A DNA stretch of 34,420 bases, taken from positions 1 through 34,420 of the forward strand of contig JAFYWE010000193.1 of assembly GCA_017558165.1 (NCBI GenBank), given 5' to 3'. Positions within the stretch are counted from its first letter, which is position 1, and every line of letters begins with the position of its first letter. Under the pieces are notes generated by a model. That model worked only from the letters and a program-made list of their open reading frames with translations. It had not been told where the DNA came from and did no database searches. Both the position numbers and the translations under genes were made by a program. The DNA is from Bacteroidaceae bacterium (lineage in GTDB: Bacteria; Bacteroidota; Bacteroidia; Bacteroidales; Bacteroidaceae). Positions 25,198 to 33,900 of the stretch are shown piece by piece.

Positions 25198-25596
25198 TTA
25201 CTTTCCAGTTTCCACCCACGCATTATACCCCTTATCAAGTTCCAGCACATTATAGCCCATCATCGAGAGCATCTTGGCGGCATTCTTGCTGCGGTTACCG
25301 CTACGGCAGTATACAGCAACGGTACGTTCCTTGTCAAGGACAGCGGCAGCCTCATCGGCAAAACGACCGGTCATCACGTCGATATTGACGCTACCGGGTA
25401 TGTTGCCGGCATTGTACTCGTCGGGGGTGCGCACATCAACAAGTTGTACGCCCTGCACCGAGATTGAATCGGCAAAAGCCTCAACCGACAGCGAGGTTAT
25501 CTTTCCCTCACCATGAACCTCTTTACTGAATGACATGGTACACGATATTAACAGCAGTTGAAATAATAACCACAGACCGATTTGTTTGCTTTTCAT
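25198..25596 (-). CDS. Rhodanese-like domain lipoprotein
   Basis: 132 residues. A lipoprotein signal ends at LLISC (Cys19), so the protein should face the periplasm. A single rhodanese domain covers about 38-130, with VDVRTPDEYNAGNIPGSVNI and the active-site loop CRSGNRS (C97). Such domains carry sulfur as a persulfide; the physiological partner is unknown. It lies 7 bp after the SPFH gene and ends the ABC-GntR-SPFH operon. Confidence 0.9.
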   Translation of the reverse strand: MKSKQIGLWLLFQLLLISCTMSFSKEVHGEGKITSLSVEAFADSISVQGVQLVDVRTPDEYNAGNIPGSVNIDVMTGRFADEAAAVLDKERTVAVYCRSGNRSKNAAKMLSMMGYNVLELDKGYNAWVETGK

Positions 25597-25603
25597 ACTC
25601 CAT

Positions 25604-26428
25604 TTATCGTCTTACATTCCACATCTTGTTGGTGGCATCGGCATTGAAGAGTACATCGATGTTTGCACCATCTTTCTCTTTGATGATTTCCCATGCACGC
25701 AACTGTATGAACTGGTCTGTTGTCAGGCCAAGTTCCTCCTGATATGCCTTGTCGGCAATGGCACGCTGGCGCTCGGCAGCCTCACGGGCAACAAGCATTT
25801 CACGTTTTGACTCCTCGGTGCGCTTTGCCTGTGTAGCGGCAGCTGTTGCATCCATCTCGGCCTTCTGGCGGTCGTTAGGAATGGCACGGCCCACAACCAC
25901 GTTCACCACATCAATGGGGAGCTCACCCTGCTTTGAACTCAACAAGGTGATATAGTTCTGCATATCACTCTTTACCAACAGGTTGATTGAATCCAGCACC
26001 TCACGGTTACTCATGAGGTCAAACGGACCGTACTTTGATATATAGCCACGTACGGTGTTGCGGTACACCTCCTTGATGACCGAATTGTACCAGTTGATAC
26101 CGTAGTTCTTTATGAGCACAGGCGACATATTGTCCCTTACCTGCAACTGAATCTGTGTATTGAAATCGAGCAGTGTGTTATCGTTTGATGTAGCATCGTC
26201 AAGATCCTCGTCATAGGCCTGTGGCAACATGTTCACGATAACGTAATCGGTTGAGAGCCAGGTATACTCCAAGCCGGTCTCTACAGGTGTCATGTCAACA
26301 CCACCGGTACCGAAAATCCATGGCTTATGTACCTTCACACCCTCTTCACCAGCCTCTGGGGCAACGGTCGTACAGCTTGCAAACATCAGTGACAAGCCAA
26401 GTACTCCAAATGCAAAAATGTTCTTCAT
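25604..26428 (-). CDS. SPFH/band 7 (prohibitin-like) lipoprotein
   Basis: 274 residues. The N-terminus MKNIFAFGVLGLSLMFASC is a lipoprotein signal (Cys19). The SPFH/prohibitin-type domain covers about 30-200 (LDFNTQIQLQVRDNMSPVLIKNYG, EVYRNTVRGYISKYGPFDLMSNR). A charged, Ala/Glu/Lys-rich helix follows (about 200-240, AAATQAKRTEESKREMLVAREAAERQRAIADKAY, read in parts). Family members form membrane-associated ring or cage assemblies and often escort proteases. It lies 17 bp after the GntR gene. Confidence 0.85.
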   Translation of the reverse strand: MKNIFAFGVLGLSLMFASCTTVAPEAGEEGVKVHKPWIFGTGGVDMTPVETGLEYTWLSTDYVIVNMLPQAYDEDLDDATSNDNTLLDFNTQIQLQVRDNMSPVLIKNYGINWYNSVIKEVYRNTVRGYISKYGPFDLMSNREVLDSINLLVKSDMQNYITLLSSKQGELPIDVVNVVVGRAIPNDRQKAEMDATAAATQAKRTEESKREMLVAREAAERQRAIADKAYQEELGLTTDQFIQLRAWEIIKEKDGANIDVLFNADATNKMWNVRR

Positions 26429-26445
26429 AGCTTTCTCTTTATTAG

Positions 26446-26790
26446 TTATAACAATTCTATAAGTTCTTCTTTGGTTATGCCAAGCATCCTTGCCTTGGCC
26501 TTGAACTGCGGCAGTTCATTGGCAATGAACTCCTTTTTGACGTTCTCCCTGATGCGCTCCACGGCGCCGCTCTTTACATAGTACCCCAAGCCACGCTTGT
26601 TGTAGATAATCTCCTGCGACTCCAGCAGCTGATAGGAGCGGACTATGGTATTGGGATTCACTCCCACCATTGCGCCCATCTCACGTACCGAGGGGATGCG
26701 CTCCTCCTCGGGCCACTCGCCGTGCACAATCTTCTCCTGCATCAGGTCAACGTTCTGCAGATAGATGGGTTTGTGTTCGTTATACTCCAT
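26446..26790 (-). CDS. GntR-family regulator, YtrA subfamily
   Basis: 114 residues. The winged-helix DNA-binding domain covers 1-70 (PIYLQ, RIPSVREMGAMVGVNPNTIVRSYQLLE, GLGYYV in parts). The C-terminal extension is only about 40 residues, which marks the YtrA subfamily, whose members usually sit beside ABC transporter genes and repress them. Here it lies 3 bp after the permease gene and is third in the operon rather than first. A palindrome over the operon start is a candidate target. Confidence 0.92.
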   Translation of the reverse strand: MEYNEHKPIYLQNVDLMQEKIVHGEWPEEERIPSVREMGAMVGVNPNTIVRSYQLLESQEIIYNKRGLGYYVKSGAVERIRENVKKEFIANELPQFKAKARMLGITKEELIELL

Positions 26791-26793
26791 AAA

Positions 26794-27576
26794 TCAGTAG
26801 TTTACTCTTTTTATCCTGAAATAGGTTATCGTAAGGGTAACAGATATCGCCAACAGATAGCCAAAGGTATATAAAGTATTGCAGAGTGCAAACATCTCTT
26901 CGGGCGTGTAGCCTTCGAAGAAGTTGTTTAAAAAGTCAGCAATCTCGTTCCATGTCTCGGCCGAGAAGCCTGCCGTGACGACTGCACCAATGATTACCAT
27001 AGAGAAACTCACTGCCATATTGAAGAGTACAGTCTTAATGATCTTGTTCTTGCGGAAGATAGCATTGAACATCATACCCGTTGATATTGACCATATGCTG
27101 GCAAGCATCGCATTACCGAACGGAAGCTCATCGAATTGAGCCAAAGCGACAAACGGATTATAGACCGAGATACCTGTAAAACGACCCATTCCCATACACG
27201 AAAGCATATAAAGGAATGCATCGGTCATTGTAAGTGCCGCATACACGGCAACGGGTACCACAATGAACGAGACAAGCGACATTGAGAGAAGTTTCTCGAG
27301 CGTACTTGCCGGAACCATGGCATAGCTGTAGCCCTTTTTCCTGTCATTGACACTCTTGTACACGAAATATGGCGACAGGAATACAGCCAAACCGTAAAGG
27401 AAAGCAATAGCCTCCTTCCTGTCAGGGAATGAAAAGTCGAATGCGATTGTAGCAATCCACATTGCGGCAATGAACGCCGAGAACACTATGAGTCCCTTTA
27501 TATAAAGCGGCAGGTAATTCTTGCACTCATAGAGGAATAGCTTGCCGAAGCGTCCGAAATCAAATGTATCGTTCAT
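26794..27576 (-). CDS. ABC transporter membrane protein
   Basis: 260 residues with about six membrane segments (near 24-45, 55-75, 105-130, 155-175, 185-205 and 235-255). It has no close named family that I recognise, but it is placed 6 bp after the ATPase gene and 3 bp before the YtrA-type regulator, which fits the permease of a YtrABC-like exporter. The substrate cannot be read from sequence; family members have been linked to cell-envelope stress or antibiotic response. Confidence 0.8.
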   Translation of the reverse strand: MNDTFDFGRFGKLFLYECKNYLPLYIKGLIVFSAFIAAMWIATIAFDFSFPDRKEAIAFLYGLAVFLSPYFVYKSVNDRKKGYSYAMVPASTLEKLLSMSLVSFIVVPVAVYAALTMTDAFLYMLSCMGMGRFTGISVYNPFVALAQFDELPFGNAMLASIWSISTGMMFNAIFRKNKIIKTVLFNMAVSFSMVIIGAVVTAGFSAETWNEIADFLNNFFEGYTPEEMFALCNTLYTFGYLLAISVTLTITYFRIKRVNY

Positions 27577-27582
27577 GGTTCC

Positions 27583-28383
27583 TTACTTTTTAGAGTTAAT
27601 GTAGTTGAACAGCAGCTCAATGTTTATGCGGCTCTCCTCGCCAGTAGTGTTCCGGCTGATTGAACAGCAGCCACCTAGACCCGGCTCCACATAAAGGGCA
27701 TCGGCCGGAGCATTCACCGTCACATCGAACCAATACTCCTTTTGTATATCACTCACGCTCCTGTCGAGCAATACAGCACGCTTGTCAAGAATCATTATAT
27801 GGTCGAGCAGGTTCTCCACATCCCTTACCTGGTGGGTGGAGATGATTATCGTGCGGTTCTCGTCCATTGCCGCGGCCACCATCTTGCGGAACTCGGCCTT
27901 GCTCGGGATGTCGAGTCCGTTGGTAGGCTCGTCAAGGAACAGATAATCGGTCCTGAGCGACAACGCCAGTGCAAGGATTGCCCTCTTGCGCTGTCCGAGC
28001 GACAACGATGTGAACTTGCGTGTCACGTCAATCTCGAACTCACCCAGCAGACGCGCGAAGAGCGCGGCATCATAGTTGGGATAGAACTGCGACACGCCGG
28101 CCGCGTAGTTCGCTATTGACATGTCCGGGCCATCGAAATCCTCGGGCACATAGAATATCTTCGACAGGAAGCTCGGCTTGCGCCCCGCAGGGGAACAACC
28201 GTCAATCTCAATGGTGCCCTGCTTTGTAGTGAGCAGACCACACAACAACTTGAACATGGTGCTCTTGCCTACACCGTTTGCGCCAAGCAGGCCATATATC
28301 CTGCCCTGCTCAAAGGTGGTGCTTATTGAATCGAGCACATTCACATTTGAATATGAAAACGATAGATTCCTTACCTCAATCAT
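27583..28383 (-). CDS. ABC transporter ATP-binding protein
   Basis: 266 residues. Walker A is GANGVGKST (34-42), the signature is SLGQRKRAI and Walker B is LFLDEPTNGLD, followed by the H-loop STHQ. The signature has SLGQ instead of LSGGQ, which is common among YtrB/CcmA-type exporters. It is the first gene of the operon permease-GntR-SPFH-rhodanese. Its promoter is shared in a 138 bp divergent spacer with the hexosaminidase gene. Confidence 0.93.
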   Translation of the reverse strand: MIEVRNLSFSYSNVNVLDSISTTFEQGRIYGLLGANGVGKSTMFKLLCGLLTTKQGTIEIDGCSPAGRKPSFLSKIFYVPEDFDGPDMSIANYAAGVSQFYPNYDAALFARLLGEFEIDVTRKFTSLSLGQRKRAILALALSLRTDYLFLDEPTNGLDIPSKAEFRKMVAAAMDENRTIIISTHQVRDVENLLDHIMILDKRAVLLDRSVSDIQKEYWFDVTVNAPADALYVEPGLGGCCSISRNTTGEESRINIELLFNYINSKK

Positions 28384-28407
28384 AGCGTATTAGTTTAATA
28401 GTACACT
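28384..28407. promoter_or_regulatory. Candidate operator of the YtrA-type regulator
   Basis: AGCGTA (28384-28389) and TACACT (28402-28407) are inverted with one mismatch, and inner TA/TA dinucleotides are symmetric, giving a 24 bp imperfect palindrome. It overlaps the expected transcription start and 5' leader of the ABC operon, immediately before its ATG. Confidence 0.5.
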
Positions 28408-28408
28408 G

Positions 28409-28441
28409 CAAATATAAAACACCGGTTTTGTACTTTCCAAA
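28409..28441 (-). promoter_or_regulatory. Promoter of the ABC-GntR-SPFH-rhodanese operon
   Basis: On the minus strand TTTG (28438-28441) and TATATTTG (28409-28416) are separated by 21 bp, an excellent Bacteroidetes -33/-7 match. The -7 box abuts the 28384-28407 palindrome. Confidence 0.7.
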
Positions 28442-28445
28442 TAAA

Positions 28446-28479
28446 TTTGACTTTTTTTTCTAAAAATTGTGTATATTCG
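28446..28479 (+). promoter_or_regulatory. Promoter of the hexosaminidase gene
   Basis: TTTG (28446-28449) and TATATTCG (28472-28479) are 22 bp apart. The -7 box has C for T in one position, as in the 2356-2363 promoter. The leader is about 35 nt. Confidence 0.55.
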
Positions 28480-28521
28480 CACCCGTAACTTGCAGTAACT
28501 GCGAACAAACAATTCATATAT

Positions 28522-30567
28522 ATGAGAAAGACCATCATCAGTGCATTGGCACTTTTATTTTTCTGCGCGTGCGCGCACGTACAGGAACCAGCTACAGTGG
28601 CTTGCGACCTGCTCCCTATGCCACAGAGTGTTGAACTGCAGAGCGGCCGTTTCGCCTTTGACGGCAATGTATCGCTTGAGATTGCAGCCGGCGAGGAGGA
28701 CAACAGGATCCTCACCGCATACCTGGCGGAATCGCCATTGGCATTCAGCGCCGACGGCAAGAAGAGCCTCAAGCTTGAGGTTGCCGCAGTAGAGGGCCTG
28801 ACATCACCCGAGGGCTACCGCCTTGAGGCTACCAAGGAGAACGTTAAGGTCACATCGCCGAGCGGTGCCGGACTCTTCTACGGCTTGCAGACAATACTGC
28901 AGCTTGTTGACGATAACGGTTCGATACCTACAGGCGTCATTACCGATGAGCCACAGCTCGCCTACCGTGGTATGATGCTCGACGTGAGCCGTCACTTCTT
29001 CGGCAAGGAGTTCGTGAAGAAGCAGATTGACGCCCTTGCACACTTCAAGATGAACCGTCTGCACCTGCACCTCACCGACGCTGCAGGCTGGCGCATCGAG
29101 ATAAAGAAATATCCACGCCTGACACAATTCGCCGCATGGCGCAGCAAACAGCTGTGGAAGGACTGGTGGTTCGGTGACCGTCTCTATGCCGAGGAGGGAA
29201 GCCCCGAGGCTCACGGCGGATACTACACACAGGACGACATCCGCGAGCTTGTACAGTACGCGGCCGACAGATACATCACCATCATCCCCGAGATTGAGAT
29301 GCCCGCACACAGCGAGGAGACACTCACCGCATACCCCGAGCTCTCATGTACACACGAACCCTACAAGCAGGCCGATTTCTGCGTAGGTAACGAGAAGACA
29401 TACGAGTTCCTTGAGAACGTGCTCACCGAGGTCATGGAGCTGTTCCCATCGAAGTACATCCACATCGGTGGCGACGAAGCCGGCAAGGCATCATGGCCCA
29501 GCTGCCCGTTGTGCCAGAAGCGCATGAAGGAGGAGAACCTGAGCGACGTGAACGAGCTGCAGAGCTACCTCATCCACCGCATCGAGAAGTTCGTGAACAG
29601 CAAGGGACGCCAGATCATCGGTTGGGACGAGATTCTTGACGGTGGCTTGGCACCTAACGCCACAGTGATGTCATGGAGAGGCACCGAGGGTGGCCTGGCA
29701 GCCGTGAACAGCGGCCACAAGGCAATCATGACCCCAGGCGGATACTGCTACCTTGACTCATACCAGGACGCCCCACATACACAGCCAATGGCGTTCGGCC
29801 CATACATGCCATTGCAGAAGGTATACTCATACAACCCCACCGAGGGCCTTGGCGAGGAGCAGGCAAAGCTCATCTACGGCGTACAGGGCAACCTTTGGGT
29901 AGAGTACATCCCCACCGAGGAGCTTGTGGAGTACATGATCTATCCACGAATACTCGCCATTGCCGAGATCGGATGGAGCAACCCCGTAGAGCGCGACTAT
30001 GACAATTTCAGGCAGAGAGCCATCAAGGCTGTCAACACACTGCGTGCAAAGGGCTACAACGCCTTTGACCTTGAGAACGAGTTCGGCCCACGTAAGGAGA
30101 CCCTCACCGATGCCGACCACCTTGCAAAGGGCAAAAGCGTGACATACGCACCTATGGCCGAGTTCAACGAGAGATACAACGCGGGCGGTGCCACAGCACT
30201 CACCGACGGTGTACGCGGTGGCTGGACATATACCGATGACAAGTGGCAGGGCTTCATCAGAAGAGGCGGTGTCGACGTGGTCATCGACCTTGGCGAGGAG
30301 AAGGAGATAAGCAGCGTGGCTGCCGACTTCATGCAGATGTGCATCCCCGAGGTATGGTTCCCAGCCGAGGTAGTCATCTCGGTATCAAGCGACAGCGTTG
30401 AGTTCAACGAGCTTGCACGCATCGAGCACGAGGTGGTACGTGACGAGGGCCTCTCATACAAGAACTACGGCTGGAGCGGAAAGAGCAACGCACGCTACAT
30501 CCGCTACCAGGCAAAGACCGGTCCACAGCGCGGCTGGTTGTTCACGGACGAAATCATCGTAGAATAA
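28522..30567 (+). CDS. Beta-N-acetylhexosaminidase, GH20, lipoprotein
   Basis: 681 residues. The signal sequence ends at C15 or C17 (FFCAC), so it is probably a lipoprotein. A GH20b N-terminal domain (about 30-145) precedes the GH20 TIM barrel (about 148-510). The catalytic Asp-Glu pair is D318-E319 in HIGGDEAG; LDVSRHFFGKEF, HLHLTDAAGWRIEI and GWDEILDGG are conserved. A C-terminal region (about 535-681) looks like a discoidin-type beta domain. These enzymes release terminal GlcNAc or GalNAc from glycans such as mucin or chitobiose. No SusC/D pair is adjacent. Confidence 0.95.
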   Translation: MRKTIISALALLFFCACAHVQEPATVACDLLPMPQSVELQSGRFAFDGNVSLEIAAGEEDNRILTAYLAESPLAFSADGKKSLKLEVAAVEGLTSPEGYRLEATKENVKVTSPSGAGLFYGLQTILQLVDDNGSIPTGVITDEPQLAYRGMMLDVSRHFFGKEFVKKQIDALAHFKMNRLHLHLTDAAGWRIEIKKYPRLTQFAAWRSKQLWKDWWFGDRLYAEEGSPEAHGGYYTQDDIRELVQYAADRYITIIPEIEMPAHSEETLTAYPELSCTHEPYKQADFCVGNEKTYEFLENVLTEVMELFPSKYIHIGGDEAGKASWPSCPLCQKRMKEENLSDVNELQSYLIHRIEKFVNSKGRQIIGWDEILDGGLAPNATVMSWRGTEGGLAAVNSGHKAIMTPGGYCYLDSYQDAPHTQPMAFGPYMPLQKVYSYNPTEGLGEEQAKLIYGVQGNLWVEYIPTEELVEYMIYPRILAIAEIGWSNPVERDYDNFRQRAIKAVNTLRAKGYNAFDLENEFGPRKETLTDADHLAKGKSVTYAPMAEFNERYNAGGATALTDGVRGGWTYTDDKWQGFIRRGGVDVVIDLGEEKEISSVAADFMQMCIPEVWFPAEVVISVSSDSVEFNELARIEHEVVRDEGLSYKNYGWSGKSNARYIRYQAKTGPQRGWLFTDEIIVE

Positions 30568-30571
30568 AACG

Positions 30572-30713
30572 GAAAACCGATAGGTTTCGATAATGCCAAC
30601 AGCAATAGGTCACACGCAGTGCAGACGCAGTTTGCACCGTGTGGGTTGCGACAAGTTGGCGTTATCAAAGCGGAAAAGTGAAAACCGATAGGTTTCGATA
30701 ATGCCAACAGCAA
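30572..30713. repeat. 34 bp direct repeat, 108 bp apart, behind the hexosaminidase gene
   Basis: The same 34 bp occurs at 30572-30605 and 30680-30713. It starts GAAAACCGATAGGTTTC, itself a small AAACC/GGTTT hairpin, and ends CAACAGCAA. The first copy runs into hairpin element C, so this looks like a tandem duplication of a 108 bp unit whose second copy was truncated. Confidence 0.9.
30589..30666. repeat. 78 bp hairpin element, copy C
   Basis: Outer arms GATAATGCCAAC and GTTGGCGTTATC pair over 12 bp with one G-T. Inside, GCAA pairs with TTGC and TCACACG with CGTGTGG; GTGCA and TGCAC form the inner stem. Same register and core as copies A and B near ribH, but different outer arms. Confidence 0.8.
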
Positions 30714-30752
30714 AAATGAAACATGGGTCAACTGCTATATTGTTACCTAAAT

Positions 30753-30915
30753 AACGTGAGTTCGATATAAACTCATTAAACCGTGAATTTGTCATTCCGA
30801 CAGAGCGTAGCGACGAGGAATCTCAAAATATTGTGAGAAAAGAGATCTCTCACATACGTTCGAGATGACAAAACGCAATGAATATCAGTACGATTTCTTA
30901 TATCGAACTCAGGTT
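30753..30915. mobile_element. MITE-like 163 bp element with 18 bp terminal inverted repeats
   Basis: The left end 30753-30770 (AACGTGAGTTCGATATAA) and the complement of 30898-30915 (AACCTGAGTTCGATATAA) match at 17 of 18 bases. The element is flanked by AAAT on both sides (30749-30752 and 30916-30919), a possible 4 bp target duplication. It has no coding capacity. Inside, 30788-30872 holds an inverted pair of the GTCATT-type repeat. It ends 38 bp before the protease ATG. Confidence 0.7.
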
Positions 30916-30953
30916 AAATATTAACAACTAAGAAAACCTTAATTAAAAAACTT

Positions 30954-33900
30954 ATGAAACGAAAAGACTTTTTCAAGATCCTTCTGGCCATGGCAGTAGC
31001 ACTGCCGATGAGCCTTGGCGCACAGGTCACGGTAAACAGGGAGAAGTACCCCGACTACAGTGACGAGACAAACCCCGACTGGTCGCTCATGCAGTATGCA
31101 GGCCCATTGAAGAGCAGCGCGGCACGCACCGATGCTGTCCCTGCCGAGCAGCGTCCGGCATACGTGAACAACGCAGAACTCAAGTTCTTCCCTCCTGTAT
31201 TCAACCAGGACGGCGGTTCATGCGGTTCGGCATCACGTATCAGCTACATGTTCACATACGAGCTCAACGCCTACCGCGACCTCAACGGTAAGGTACCCGA
31301 GAACTACTACCCTTCGCACTTCGTATGGTTGCTCACCAACGGTAACTCGGGCAAGAACGAGTTCGTTACAAGCATTGGTGTGCCATCGGCAGCCACATAC
31401 GGCGGACAGACATACTCTTCACTTTTCGGCAACCAGGACTGCGAGGACAACAACTTCGGTTGGATGCAGGGCTACGACAAGTGGTTCGAGGCAATGCACA
31501 ACAGGATGCTCCCGCCAGCCAACTTCCCGTTGAATGTAGGCACCGAGGAGGGACGCGAGGCCGTGAAGAACTGGCTGTGGAACCACAACGGCGACACAAG
31601 CTTCAAGGCCGGCGGTATCTGCGGTATCGGTGTTGCCAGCAGCAACGGCGTGTACGACGGCAGGATTCCCAACACCGAGGCCAACAAGGCAGCCGGTGTA
31701 AACGGCAAGTACTACCTCAAGGCATGGGGTACACAGGTTGACCACGCCCTCACCATCGTGGGTTATGACGACCGCATCGAGTTCGACCTCGACGGCAACG
31801 GCGTTGCAGGTGAGGCCGACAAGGACGAGACAGGTGCCTGGATCATCGTGAACTCATGGGGCGAATGGTGGGGCAACAACGGCTTCATCTACCGCCCTTA
31901 TGCATATGGTGGCGCGTCATCGAACGAGGTCAACGGCCAGAAGGTGTTTGCCGGCAACTGGTGGGCACCCGAGATATACAAGGTAAGGAAGGACTACCGT
32001 CCATTGCGCACCATCAAGCTCAAGATGGAGTACTCACGCCGTAGCGAGATCAAGCTCTCGGCAGGTATCTCTACCGACATCAACGCAACAGCGCCCGACA
32101 ACGTAATCGCGTTCGAGCACTTCAAGTATGCCGGTGACGGTAACTACGGTAACACCAACCCGGCCCCCGAGGTACCTATGCTGGGACGTTGGGCCGACGG
32201 CAAGCTCCACAAGGAGCCGATGGAGTTCGGTTATGACCTCACCGACCTTAGCGCAGGCTACGACAAGAGCCAGCCATTGAAATACTTCTTCATTGTTGAG
32301 ACAAAGAGCTGGGCACAGGGTACAGGTAAGATCCACGAGGCATCGATCATCGACTACGAGCATGATCTCGACGGTGTAGAGACACCGTTCACCATTCCAT
32401 CGGAGGGTGTTACAGTGCAGAACGCCGGTGGCAAGACCATCATCTCGGTTGTAGTATACGGCGAGCCTTACTATGCTCCACAGAACGTTAGCCTTGCAGG
32501 CAACACTCTCGTATGGGAGGCACCCGTGAACGGCGGCAAGACCATCGGGAAGTACAACATCTACCAGGGCAGCACACTCGTAGGCAACGTGAATGCCGAC
32601 GTTACATCATACTCAATCCCCGAGACAACAAAGGTTGAGGGACAGTTCGGTATCACAGCCGTATACAGCGATGGCAACGAGTCACACATGACAACCGTTA
32701 CCGCACCTGTAGCCGAGGAAATCGAGAACAAGGCACTCAACCTCAAAGTATCGGGTATGGGCTTCCCGGGCATCTTCGACCAGAAGTACGAGAACGCCAC
32801 AATCGAGTTCTGGATCAAGCCTAACTCCGTAAAGGCATGGAACCAGAGCGCAGGACCGGGATGGGGCACATTCATGATGCACGCCGAGGCCAACGGTGGT
32901 TTCACCGTAGGTTGGGACACAAGCAACCGCTTGACAACCGGCGCATCGACCATGCAGGTAAACCGTTGGAGACACATTGCCGTTGTAGTAGAGGGCAACA
33001 CAATAACCGTATATGCCAATGGCGTGAAGAAGGGCTCTGTAAAATCGAACAGTTACAGTGGTATCGGCGGATTCGGCGAGTTCGTGTTCACCGCGACATC
33101 ATCGAACAACAACTACACCGACGGTAGCTTCGACGAGATCCGTTTCTGGGACAAGGCACGTACAGCGGCCGAGATCAAGGCAAGCTACCAGGCACAGTTC
33201 CACGGCGACCTCATGCCCGAGGGACTCATTGGCTACTACAAGGGCCAGCTCATCACCGTTGACGGCGAGGAGAAGCTGCGCGACTACGTCGGCGGCAACC
33301 ACGCACGCCTCCTCAACAGCAGCTACAGCCTTGACGACAGCAATGAGACATTCGGCAACAGCACAGCCGAGCTCTCGGCTACAATCAACGCCATCAACGG
33401 CAATGTATATGCAGGCACCCCCGTCACATTATCAGCGGCATACAGCGACGCTGCAAAGAAGCTCTACTGGAACATCGAGGACGCAGGCATAAGCAACCTC
33501 AGCGTCATCAAGCCGACAGTGACATTCAAGAACGCCGGTGAGCAGAAGGTCACAGTAACCGTTGAGGACAGCGAGGGCAGCAAGGCAACCGACGAGATCA
33601 CGGTGAACGTACTTGCCGAGAAGCCTATCGACGCTACATTCCACGCAAGCAAGGATCCAATCGTCATGGGCGAGAAGGTACACTTCATAGTTGACAACCC
33701 CGCATACGGCCAGCTCTACGAGTGGACATTCCCCGGCGCCGAGCAGGAGCACTTCACAGGCCTGCACGCAAGCGCAGTGTACAAGGCCAAGGGCAAGCAG
33801 GTTGCGACACTCAAGGTGACATCACTGACAAGCGGCAAGAGCGCGACATCGAGCCTCGACATACAGATTCTTGAGTCGGAGCCCGTTGCGGCATTCAGCA

